From NCBI GenBank assembly GCA_015257485.1, contig JABZKC010000004.1, positions 1 to 47,689 of the forward strand: 47,689 bases of DNA, given 5' to 3'. The first letter of the stretch is position 1; every line of letters starts with the position of its first letter. Shown here piece by piece: positions 24,126-32,041 of the stretch. Position numbers and translations under genes: made by a program. The DNA is from Nanosynbacter sp. GTDB lineage: Bacteria; Patescibacteriota; Saccharimonadia; Saccharimonadales; Saccharimonadaceae. The notes under the pieces are model-generated. The model was not told where the DNA came from. It saw only the letters and a program-made list of their open reading frames with translations, and did no database searches.

Positions 24126-25478
24126 ATGAATATTTTATTTGGTGCTTTTATCGGCCTTATCGCCCTCACATTACTCGTCGTCATTCATGAATTTGGCCAC
24201 TTCATCATGGCAAAAAAATCTGGTGTCAAAGTTAATGAATTCGGCATCGGCCTTCCGCCACGCAAACTTGCCTGGCTACATCTTCCAGCTAAAGAAGTCC
24301 AAAAATTCTATGACAGTCTTAAATCGGAATCTAAAGCCAAAGTCAACCAAAAACGTCTCCAGAAATTGCTCGCCATGGGGAAGGACAAGACTAAAAAAGA
24401 TAAATATATCTGGTTTTTCATTCCTAGCACCGAATATAAAAATGATCCACTCTATAAACAAGATTATTTGATATTCAGCATCAATCTTTTACCACTCGGT
24501 GGCTTCTGCACCATGGATGGGGAATCAGACGCCGAAACAAAACCTCATACCTTTGGTGCCACAAATTATCTTCAAAAAACTGCCATTCTTTTCGGCGGCG
24601 TTACCATGAACTGGCTTTATGGTATTTTAATTTTTACTATTCTTGCTATCACCGGCATGCCTCAATTCATGAATAATCAGTTCAATATTAATGAAAAAGC
24701 GCATTTCACCATGCCAAAAATCTATATCGATAAAATTCTCGAGGATTCTCCAGCTAGTCGTAGCACCCTGAAGACTAATACCGTAATTCATGATGCCAAA
24801 GCTAAGAATGAAGATAACTGGAAAGTGCTAACCTCCACCCTTGATGTTCAAGATTTTAACAAATCTCATCTCGGGCAAACTGTAGTCTATCGTACCTTCG
24901 ATCCAACCACCAAGGACACTAGCGAACACGAAGTCACCTTAAATTCAGGAGACAATTCGCCAGCTCTCGGCATTTCCATGCGCATGGATGGACAATTCCT
25001 CGCGCGTTATTCCGCAATCGATGCACCTCTCATCGGACTAGGTACCACCGTCCAAATCACTGGCGAAACTTTCCGTGGTCTCTATGATATGGTAAAAAAC
25101 CTCTTCTCTGGGGTCGCCAAACAAATCACCGGCAACCAAGAAGCTAAAGAGTCTGGCAAACAAGAACTTGCCAAAGCTGGTGAATCCGTCTCTGGCCCAG
25201 TGGGCATTATCGGGGTCATTTTCCCAAGCTTTGTCAGCGCTGGACTTACCGAATTACTCTTCCTCACCGCCATCATCTCCATCTCCCTCGCCTGTATGAA
25301 TGTCCTGCCAATCCCAGCCCTCGATGGTGGCCGCTGGACTATGATTACCATCTCTAAATTAATCAAGAAGAAACTCTCGACCGAGGCGGAAGGAAAAATT
25401 ATCGCTACCACCTTCCTCTTTCTCTTTGCCATGTTTATTCTCGTCACGATTTTAGACCTAATCCGTATCTTCCATTAA
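24126..25478 (+). CDS. rseP: RseP-like site-2 zinc metalloprotease (M50)
   Basis: Intramembrane protease that cuts transmembrane substrates such as anti-sigma factors or signal-peptide remnants. HEFGH at residues 21-25 in the first helix binds zinc, with the third ligand in NVLPIPALDGGR (about residue 400). A PDZ-like domain lies between (about 190-280). The length of 450 includes a Lys-rich cytosolic insert at about residues 55-95. It is followed after one base by a CPBP protease. No rseA-like gene is in the window, so its substrate is unknown. Confidence 0.93.
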   Translation: MNILFGAFIGLIALTLLVVIHEFGHFIMAKKSGVKVNEFGIGLPPRKLAWLHLPAKEVQKFYDSLKSESKAKVNQKRLQKLLAMGKDKTKKDKYIWFFIPSTEYKNDPLYKQDYLIFSINLLPLGGFCTMDGESDAETKPHTFGATNYLQKTAILFGGVTMNWLYGILIFTILAITGMPQFMNNQFNINEKAHFTMPKIYIDKILEDSPASRSTLKTNTVIHDAKAKNEDNWKVLTSTLDVQDFNKSHLGQTVVYRTFDPTTKDTSEHEVTLNSGDNSPALGISMRMDGQFLARYSAIDAPLIGLGTTVQITGETFRGLYDMVKNLFSGVAKQITGNQEAKESGKQELAKAGESVSGPVGIIGVIFPSFVSAGLTELLFLTAIISISLACMNVLPIPALDGGRWTMITISKLIKKKLSTEAEGKIIATTFLFLFAMFILVTILDLIRIFH

Positions 25479-25479
25479 T

Positions 25480-26214
25480 ATGACATCAAAATCTTCATTT
25501 TCAAGTAAAATTGTCAAATCGCTAAAATCCGGCTCAGATCTCCTTTATCTTCCAATCTTAGCCATTATCACTTTTTATGCCGCGCAATTTATCGTAGGCG
25601 TACCGATGTTAATCATTCTTGGCTCTGACGCCCTAAAAACTCCCCTCACTGCTACAGTTTTTTCCGCCTTAGTCTATACTCTAAGTTTTCTTTTTCTCCT
25701 TCTCACTTTTAAACATCTAAAACCACTCAAGGCTCCCGTCACCCGTAACGAGCTTGGCTTAAATAATTTAGTCACCTTCTCCGATATTGGGCTCGCGCTC
25801 GCCGGCTTCTTCGGTTATCTCGCTTTTTCCGCTATTCTTACCGCACTTTTCTCGGTTTTCCCATGGTTTAATCTTAACGAAACTCAACCACTACTTTATT
25901 CCACCCTAATTTCTCCATTTGGCAAAGCCCTTGCCGCTATTGCATTAGTAGTAGTCGGACCAATACTCGAAGAGGTTATCTACCGCGGGCTTATCTACGG
26001 CAAACTTCGCAAAAAACATTCACTAATTACCTCGATCTTAGTTGTTTCTATTCTCTTTGGTTTTCTCCACGGACAATGGAATGTCGGCATTGACGTCTTC
26101 GCACTCAGCGTAGTCGCCTGTTTGATGCGCGAAACTACGGGGACTATTTATGCTGGGATTATTTTACATATACTCAAAAACACCATTGCCTTTTACATGT
26201 TATTTATTGTCTAG
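25480..26214 (+). CDS. CPBP family intramembrane metalloprotease (CAAX protease/Abi type)
   Basis: 244 residues, about eight helices. The family motifs are EEVIYRG (about residues 165-171) and FGFLHGQWN (about 189-197), which carry the catalytic Glu and His. Members process prenylated proteins, bacteriocin precursors or act in immunity; the role here is unknown. It starts one base after rseP, so the two membrane proteases are co-expressed. Confidence 0.88.
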   Translation: MTSKSSFSSKIVKSLKSGSDLLYLPILAIITFYAAQFIVGVPMLIILGSDALKTPLTATVFSALVYTLSFLFLLLTFKHLKPLKAPVTRNELGLNNLVTFSDIGLALAGFFGYLAFSAILTALFSVFPWFNLNETQPLLYSTLISPFGKALAAIALVVVGPILEEVIYRGLIYGKLRKKHSLITSILVVSILFGFLHGQWNVGIDVFALSVVACLMRETTGTIYAGIILHILKNTIAFYMLFIV

Positions 26215-26247
26215 CACTATCTAAAATTAAGTAAATATGATAAAAAA

Positions 26248-26270
26248 GAGGCCGCCCGGCCTCATTTTTT
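26248..26270 (+). terminator. Bidirectional terminator between the CPBP gene and greA
   Basis: Stem GAGGCC / GGCCTC with loop GCCC, flanked by A6 on the left and T6 on the right, serving both convergent genes. Confidence 0.88.
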
Positions 26271-26283
26271 AGTCTATCCAACT

Positions 26284-26730
26284 TTAAGCAACTTCGAGGA
26301 TTTCACCTTTATTGCCATTTGGTAGGGTATATTCCTCACCCTCTTTTTTGCCAATTAAAGCTTTGCCAATTGGTGAAATATCTGAGATACGACCATTTAA
26401 CGGATCAGCTTCTACGGCACCCACGATAGAATAGGTGTATTCCTTACCAAGCATCCTAATTTTTACCGTCGAACCTACCGCGATTTTGCCGCCCTTCGCA
26501 GCCTTAATAACTTCAGCATTCTTCAAGATTTCTTGAATCTCCAAAATACGGCCTTCCACCTGGCGTTGTTCCGCACGCGCGTCCGAATATTCTTGATTTT
26601 CTTTCAAATCGCCAAAAGAACGTGCAGTCGCCAAACGATCCGCAATCGCTGGGCGCATTTTAATCAGACTTTTCAACTCATTCTCAAGATTTTTCTTACC
26701 ATCTTGAGTTAAACTTACTGTTTTTTTCAT
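26284..26730 (-). CDS. greA: Transcription elongation factor GreA
   Basis: Rescues backtracked RNA polymerase by stimulating transcript cleavage. The N-terminal coiled coil carries the acidic tip in SFGDLKENQEYSDAR, and the C-terminal FKBP-like domain ends in PLNGRISDISPIGKALIGKKEG. The length is 148. The frame stays open to a GTG at 26784, but homology begins at the ATG at 26730. No Shine-Dalgarno is seen before that ATG, and I could not place a convincing -10. Confidence 0.93.
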   Translation of the reverse strand: MKKTVSLTQDGKKNLENELKSLIKMRPAIADRLATARSFGDLKENQEYSDARAEQRQVEGRILEIQEILKNAEVIKAAKGGKIAVGSTVKIRMLGKEYTYSIVGAVEADPLNGRISDISPIGKALIGKKEGEEYTLPNGNKGEILEVA

Positions 26731-26830
26731 AGGAATAAAAAATACAATCTTTCTTTTAATATAATTCTTCCTTAAAAAATACACGAAGCCCCAAAAAATG
26801 TCAACTTATCTCTGTTATTTCTATTTTTTG

Positions 26831-26839
26831 TGATACAAT
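26831..26839 (+). promoter_or_regulatory. Extended -10 promoter of proS
   Basis: TGATACAAT, 35 nt before the ATG; the leader contains AGGAAAGG. Confidence 0.6.
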
Positions 26840-26874
26840 TAGAATATTATTATTTTAAATAGGAAAGGTGAAGG

Positions 26875-28104
26875 ATGAAGTTAAGTCAATCATTTATCAA
26901 GACCTTCCGTGAAGTAGGGAAAGAAGAGACCAGCCGCAACGCTGAACTTCTCATTCGTGCTGGCTATATTTACAAGGAAATGGCCGGTGTTTATGACTTC
27001 TTACCACTCGGATTGATCACATTAAACAAAATTCAAGACATCATCCGTGACGAACTCGATGCTATCGGTTGTCAGGAGATGCAAATGACTGCGCTTCAGA
27101 ACCCCGAATCCTGGGTCAAAACCGATCGCTGGCGCGATGACGTAATCGATGTCTGGTTTAAAACCAAACTTAACGCCGGCGGCGAATTGGGTCTTGCTCC
27201 TACTCACGAAGAGCCACTCACTAATTTAATGACCAAATACATTTCTTCTTATAAGGACCTCCCAGTCTACGTTTACCAATTCCAAACCAAGTTCCGAAAC
27301 GAACTTCGCGCCAAATCCGGTATTCTCCGTACTCGCGAATTCCTCATGAAGGATCTTTATAGTTTTTCAACCGATAAGGAATCCCACGAGAAGTTCTATC
27401 ACGAAGTCGAAGAGGCCTATAAACGCATTTACACCCGTCTCGGCCTCGGTGATTGCACCTATGAAACCTATGCTTCTGGTGGTGCTTTCTCTAAGTATAG
27501 TCACGAATTCCAGACCATCACCCCAGTTGGCGAGGATATTATCTACTTTAACGATGATAAATCCATCGTCTTGAATGAAGAGGTCGTGGTTGATGAAGTC
27601 TTAAATGACCTCGGCGTCAAAAAAGAAGATCTTCATTCTACCGCCGCTGCCGAAGTTGGTAATATCTTTACCCTCAGCTACAAATTCTCTGACCCAATCG
27701 GCCTCAAATACGATAACAAAGATGGCGAGAAGAAAACCGTCTTCATGGGTAGCTATGGGATCGGCGTCTCTCGCGTCATGGGCGTAATTGCAGAAAAGTT
27801 TGCTGACGAAAAAGGTCTTGTCTGGCCAGAAAACATCGCACCTTTCAAGTATTACTTGATCGGTCTTGGCGATGAAGCAGCTAAAATTACCAACGAGCTT
27901 CACGATGTTCACCGTAAGGAAATTCTCCTCGATGATCGCGATATGCGCATCGGTGAAAAACTTACGGATTCTGAACTTCTCGGTATCCCTTACCGCGTCA
28001 TAATCTCGGAAAAGACCTTGAAAAATAACCAAGTCGAAATCACCGGCCGTAAGACTGGCGAAACCAAGCTTATCGGCCTCGAAGAATTCAAGAATTCACT
28101 CTAA
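26875..28104 (+). CDS. proS: Prolyl-tRNA synthetase, short form without full INS editing domain
   Basis: Class II synthetase charging tRNA-Pro. The proline-site TxE motif is in APTHEEPL, motif 2 is in KFRNELRAKSGILRTREFLMKD (cut here at family level), and motif 3 is GSYGIGVSRVMG. At 409 residues it is about 160 shorter than E. coli ProRS. The stretch between motifs 2 and 3 is only about 130 residues, so the YbaK-like INS editing domain is reduced or absent. Hydrolysis of Ala-tRNA-Pro would then depend on a separate factor or be lacking. Confidence 0.93.
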   Translation: MKLSQSFIKTFREVGKEETSRNAELLIRAGYIYKEMAGVYDFLPLGLITLNKIQDIIRDELDAIGCQEMQMTALQNPESWVKTDRWRDDVIDVWFKTKLNAGGELGLAPTHEEPLTNLMTKYISSYKDLPVYVYQFQTKFRNELRAKSGILRTREFLMKDLYSFSTDKESHEKFYHEVEEAYKRIYTRLGLGDCTYETYASGGAFSKYSHEFQTITPVGEDIIYFNDDKSIVLNEEVVVDEVLNDLGVKKEDLHSTAAAEVGNIFTLSYKFSDPIGLKYDNKDGEKKTVFMGSYGIGVSRVMGVIAEKFADEKGLVWPENIAPFKYYLIGLGDEAAKITNELHDVHRKEILLDDRDMRIGEKLTDSELLGIPYRVIISEKTLKNNQVEITGRKTGETKLIGLEEFKNSL

Positions 28105-28109
28105 AAGTT

Positions 28110-28135
28110 AAATACCCCGAATCAGGGGTATTTTT
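28110..28135 (+). terminator. Terminator after proS
   Basis: A 9-bp stem AAATACCCC / GGGGTATTT, loop GAATCA, T-run. Confidence 0.87.
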
Positions 28136-28145
28136 CTCTCTGATG

Positions 28146-28154
28146 TGATAAAAT
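28146..28154 (+). promoter_or_regulatory. Extended -10 promoter of frr-lysS
   Basis: TGATAAAAT, 25 nt before the ATG at 28180; AAGGA ribosome site in the leader. Confidence 0.65.
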
Positions 28155-28179
28155 ATAGATAAGTATATAAGGAAAAACT

Positions 28180-28725
28180 ATGTTTGATAACACCGAATAT
28201 AAAATTGCATTTCAAGCCGTCATCGATCGCTTCCAACAGGAACTCAAAAAAGTTCGCACTGGTCGCGCTCATCCAGACATGCTTTCCAGCATCAAGGTCG
28301 AAGCCTACGGTCAGTACATGCCACTTAATCAAGTAGCTAATGTCACCATTGCTGATGCAACCATGCTTTTGATCACCCCATTTGACCCATCTACCATTGC
28401 CGGTATCTCTAATGCAATTCGTGCCGATCAAACCCTCAATCTCAATCCAGCCGATGACGGTCGCGTCATTCGCGTCCCAGTGCCACCACTCACCGAAGAA
28501 CGTCGTAAGGAAATTGTCAAAACCACCTCCCAAAAGATCGAAGAAGCTAAGGTGGCTCTCCGTAAAATCCGCGATGACGCTAGAAAAGAATTAAAATCTA
28601 TCGAAGACCTTTCCGAAGACATTAAGAAGCGTAGCGAAAAAGAAATTGACGACCTCACCAAGGATTTCAGCGCTAAAATCGACGAACTCTTCAAGGCTAA
28701 AGAAGCCGAAATTATGAAAATCTAA
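28180..28725 (+). CDS. frr: Ribosome recycling factor
   Basis: Splits post-termination ribosomes together with EF-G. The diagnostic KVRTGRAHPDML is at about residues 22-33. The C-terminal helix contains RRKEIVKTTSQKIEEAKVALRKIRDDARKEL-type RRF sequence. The length of 181 is normal. It is followed after 15 nt by lysS. Confidence 0.96.
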   Translation: MFDNTEYKIAFQAVIDRFQQELKKVRTGRAHPDMLSSIKVEAYGQYMPLNQVANVTIADATMLLITPFDPSTIAGISNAIRADQTLNLNPADDGRVIRVPVPPLTEERRKEIVKTTSQKIEEAKVALRKIRDDARKELKSIEDLSEDIKKRSEKEIDDLTKDFSAKIDELFKAKEAEIMKI

Positions 28726-28740
28726 TTAACAAGAAAAATT

Positions 28741-30240
28741 ATGGCTACATTAAACGACTACCGCAACGAACGACTCAAAAAACTGACCACCTTAAAGGAG
28801 ATGGGAATCAATCCTTATCCTTCTCATTCTGATCGCAACACCAAGATTTCTGAAATTTTGGATAATTTTGCGGAGCTCGATGGCAAACAAGTCGTTATTG
28901 CCGGTCGCATTGTCGCTATTCGTAGCTTCGGCAAGCTCGCTTTCGTCAAAATTCGTGATTATTTTGGTGAAATTCAACTTTTCATGAAACAAGACCAAAC
29001 TCCAGAAGGTTTTATCGGCACTAAGCAATTAAAGCTGCTCGATACTGGTGACTTTATCGAAGCCGAAGGTCTCGTCGGAAGATCTCAAACTGGCGAAATT
29101 TCACTTTTCACAAATTACGTGAAACTTCTCACCAAAACCCTTCGTCCGATGCCGGGTCGCGATGGCTTTACCAATAAAGAGGAGCGTTACCGTCGTCGCT
29201 ATGTCGACATGAATGTTAATCCCGAAGTGCGCGAACGCATGGTTCGTCGCAGCAAATTCTGGCAAGCCACCCGTGATTTCATGAATATGCACGGTTTTAT
29301 CGAAGTAAATACTCCAGTTCTCGAACATACCACCGGTGGCGCCGATGCTACGCCTTTCGTCACTCATATGGATGCCCTGGGTGAAGATTTTTACCTTCGT
29401 ATTTCTCAAGAATTACCACTAAAACGCCTACTCGGTGCTGGTTTTGAAAAAGTTTACGATATCGGCCCGCGTTTCCGCAACGAAGGTGTCGATGACGAGC
29501 ATTTGCCAGAGCATATCGCCTTCGAATCTTATGCCGCTTACGAAGATTATCAAGACGGTATGAATTTTTATGAAGAAATGCTTAAATATGTCGCCGAAAA
29601 AACTTGGGGCACCCTCAAATTCCAGGTTAATGGCTTCAATATTGACCTTTCTAATAAATGGCCACGTATCAAATACGCTGACCTGCTTCGTGGTGAATTT
29701 GGCATCGATGTTTTTAATCCAGATCGCGCTAAAATCATCGAAATTTTAAGAGCTCACGGCGTCGAAGTTACCGCCGCACAGGCCGATTCTCGCCTTATCG
29801 ATAACCTCTGGAAGCTAATTCGCAAAAAATCCGGCGGTCCATTCTGGCTGATCGAAGAACCACTTTCACTCTCACCACTCGCTAAAATTTCTCCAGAAAA
29901 TCCTCTAGTCACTGAACGCTTCCACCCTATTATTGCCGGTACCGAAATGGGCAACGGCTACTCCGAATTAAACGATCCGCTCGATCAACTCGCACGCTTC
30001 GAAGAACAGCAAGCTATGCGCGATGGCGGTGACAGTGAAGCTCAAATGCTTGACCAAGATTTCGTCGAAATGCTCGAGTACGGCATGCCACCAGCCTGTG
30101 GTTGGGGTAACTCCGAACGTAATTTCTGGCTACTTGAAGGTGTCTCCGGCCGCGAGGCCGTCCCATTCCCAATCATTAAGCGCCGCGCCAATTCTGAAAA
30201 TACTTCTGAAGATTCCTCCGAATCTTCCACTCACGCATAA
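28741..30240 (+). CDS. lysS: Lysyl-tRNA synthetase, class II
   Basis: Charges tRNA-Lys. An N-terminal OB-fold anticodon domain (GRIVAIRSFGKLAFVKIRD) precedes the catalytic core. Motif 2 is YDIGPRFRNEGVDDEHLPEH, and motif 3 is GMPPACGWGNSERNFWLLEG. Motif 3 departs from the usual GLGIGIDR pattern but keeps its arginine. A Ser/Glu-rich tail of about 15 residues ends the protein. The length is 499. No separate promoter is seen after frr. Confidence 0.94.
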   Translation: MATLNDYRNERLKKLTTLKEMGINPYPSHSDRNTKISEILDNFAELDGKQVVIAGRIVAIRSFGKLAFVKIRDYFGEIQLFMKQDQTPEGFIGTKQLKLLDTGDFIEAEGLVGRSQTGEISLFTNYVKLLTKTLRPMPGRDGFTNKEERYRRRYVDMNVNPEVRERMVRRSKFWQATRDFMNMHGFIEVNTPVLEHTTGGADATPFVTHMDALGEDFYLRISQELPLKRLLGAGFEKVYDIGPRFRNEGVDDEHLPEHIAFESYAAYEDYQDGMNFYEEMLKYVAEKTWGTLKFQVNGFNIDLSNKWPRIKYADLLRGEFGIDVFNPDRAKIIEILRAHGVEVTAAQADSRLIDNLWKLIRKKSGGPFWLIEEPLSLSPLAKISPENPLVTERFHPIIAGTEMGNGYSELNDPLDQLARFEEQQAMRDGGDSEAQMLDQDFVEMLEYGMPPACGWGNSERNFWLLEGVSGREAVPFPIIKRRANSENTSEDSSESSTHA

Positions 30241-30289
30241 TTCAGAACTCAAAATCGTTAACTAAAATTATTAAAGAAAAGAGGTAAAA

Positions 30290-31534
30290 ATGTTGGACAT
30301 TAATTTCATCCGCAACAACAAAGAGCTCGTCGAACATTCCATCAAAGAAAAAATGTACAAAAACGTCAATCTTGATGAAATTCTCGCCCTGGATGACCAA
30401 AGAAAAGCTCTCCTTCAACAAGTTGAAGCCCTTCGTAAAGAGCGTAATGATAATACCGCCAAAATGAAAAATGGCAAACCTAGCGACGAGCTAATCGCCA
30501 AAGGTAAGGAAATCAAAGAAAAACTTAGCACCCTCGAAGCCGATCTTTCTAATTTTGAAAAAGAGCTAAACACCAAACTTAAAACCGTCCCTAATGTGAT
30601 TTTTGACGATGTCCCACTCGGTGATGAATCGGCCAGCGTGGAAGTCAAAAAATGGGGTGAATGTAAGACCACCGGCGTGGATCATCTCGATTACGCCATC
30701 TCTCGTGACTGGGTTGATTTCGAACGTGGTGCCAAGGTCGCTGGCGCAAAATTCTACTATATCAAAGGTGGTTTAGCGCTGCTCGAAAATGCCCTAATTC
30801 AATTCGGTATCAAGAAAATTATTGAACACGGCTTCACCCTCATGAATGTGCCTGATTTAGTTAATTCTCGCGTTCTCGAAGGCACTGGTTTCGCTCCACG
30901 TAGCTCCGAACAAAGCGATGAGTACTACATCGAAGGGGAAGATCTCGCTCTTATCGCTACTGCCGAAATGTCTATCACCGGTTACCACATGGACGAAATT
31001 ATCGACGAAGACAAACTTCCGCTTTTCTATGCCGGCCTCTCCGCCTGTTTCCGTAAGGAAGCTGGTGCCTATGGTAAGCACACTCGTGGCCTCTTCCGCG
31101 TTCACCAATTTAATAAACTCGAAATGTATGCCTTCTGTGCCCCAGAGCAAAGTAAAGAAATTCACGAAAAACTTCGCGGCATTGAAGAAGAAATCTGGCA
31201 GGAAATTGGCATTCCTTATCATGTCATCAATATCGCTGCCGGTGACCTCGGTGCGCCAGCCGCCAAGAAATACGACATTGAGTACTGGTCTCCAGTTGAT
31301 CAAAAATACCGTGAAATCACCAGCTGTTCGAACTGTACCGACTTCCAAGCTCGCGGCCTCAATATCCGCGTCCGCCGCAAAGATGGTACTGTCGAAGTGC
31401 TTCACACTCTGAACGGAACCGCCATTTCGCTTGCTCGTACCATGGTAGCCGTGCTTGAGAACTTCGCTGAAGAAGGTGGCAAACTTCGCGTCCCTGAAGT
31501 CTTGCAGCCATACCTCGGCACCGACATGTTATAA
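30290..31534 (+). CDS. serS: Seryl-tRNA synthetase
   Basis: Charges tRNA-Ser. The N-terminal coiled-coil arm that grips the tRNA covers about residues 30-100 (LLQQVEALRKERNDNTAKM). The catalytic core shows LIATAEMSITGYH, CFRKEAGAYGKHTRGLFRVHQF (motif 2 region) and LNGTAISLARTMVAVLENF (motif 3). The length of 414 is normal. GAGGT lies 5 nt upstream of the ATG. The promoter of the next gene overlaps its stop codon. Confidence 0.96.
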   Translation: MLDINFIRNNKELVEHSIKEKMYKNVNLDEILALDDQRKALLQQVEALRKERNDNTAKMKNGKPSDELIAKGKEIKEKLSTLEADLSNFEKELNTKLKTVPNVIFDDVPLGDESASVEVKKWGECKTTGVDHLDYAISRDWVDFERGAKVAGAKFYYIKGGLALLENALIQFGIKKIIEHGFTLMNVPDLVNSRVLEGTGFAPRSSEQSDEYYIEGEDLALIATAEMSITGYHMDEIIDEDKLPLFYAGLSACFRKEAGAYGKHTRGLFRVHQFNKLEMYAFCAPEQSKEIHEKLRGIEEEIWQEIGIPYHVINIAAGDLGAPAAKKYDIEYWSPVDQKYREITSCSNCTDFQARGLNIRVRRKDGTVEVLHTLNGTAISLARTMVAVLENFAEEGGKLRVPEVLQPYLGTDML

Positions 31535-31535
31535 T
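31527..31535 (+). promoter_or_regulatory. Extended -10 promoter of hpf
   Basis: TGTTATAAT overlapping the serS stop codon; AAGGAG follows before the ATG at 31553. Confidence 0.65.
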
Positions 31536-31552
31536 AGCCATAAGGAGAAATT

Positions 31553-31921
31553 ATGATCGAAAAAATTGAAATTAGTGGTAGCAACTACAAAATCGAAGAT
31601 AGTTTTCACAAATACGCCGTCAAACGCATTGGTAAACTCGATAAATATTTGCCACACGGCAGCAAAAAAGACATCGTTGCTAAAATCGTCGTTACTGAAG
31701 TAGGTCGCTCTCACGGTAATAAGTACGAAATTTCTGCCGCCATGGAAATTCCAGGTGGTAAAGTTATCGCCGCTAAAGATGAGTGCTCTAACATCTTCGC
31801 TGGTATCGACATCATCGAAGCTAAATTAATGGGCCAAATCCGTCGTTATAAAATCGAGAGCACCCCACACCTTCGTCGTGGTGTTTTCTCCCGCATTTTT
31901 GGCAAAAAATCTAATTCCTAA
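31553..31921 (+). CDS. hpf: Ribosome hibernation promoting factor, short form
   Basis: Binds the decoding centre of idle ribosomes. 122 residues with the beta-alpha-beta-beta-beta-alpha HPF/YfiA fold. A core stretch is KIEISGSNYKIEDSFHKYAVKRIGKLDKYL. The basic C-terminus is HLRRGVFSRIFGKK. The C-terminal dimerisation domain of long HPF is absent. It has its own promoter, AAGGAG site and terminator. Confidence 0.9.
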   Translation: MIEKIEISGSNYKIEDSFHKYAVKRIGKLDKYLPHGSKKDIVAKIVVTEVGRSHGNKYEISAAMEIPGGKVIAAKDECSNIFAGIDIIEAKLMGQIRRYKIESTPHLRRGVFSRIFGKKSNS

Positions 31922-31955
31922 TTTTAGCCTAAAATTCCCGAAATAAAACTTAATT

Positions 31956-31990
31956 AAAAATACATGTTCTCTTAAAAACATGTATTTTTT
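31956..31990 (+). terminator. Terminator after hpf
   Basis: Stem AAAAATACATGTT / AACATGTATTTTT, loop CTCTTAAA-like, T-run to 31990. Confidence 0.85.
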
Positions 31991-31991
31991 A

Positions 31992-32000
31992 TGATAAAAT
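31992..32000 (+). promoter_or_regulatory. Extended -10 promoter of secA
   Basis: TGATAAAAT; the leader of about 35 nt contains TTGGAGGT at 32023-32030, 11 nt before the ATG. Confidence 0.65.
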
Positions 32001-32041
32001 ATCCCTATAATATTATTCCGATTTGGAGGTTTCGACTGTTT

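Noticed and set aside
24139..24471. 110-codon frame overlapping the start of rseP
   Set aside because: Shadow frame of the HEFGH-containing gene; no start signal and low-complexity product.
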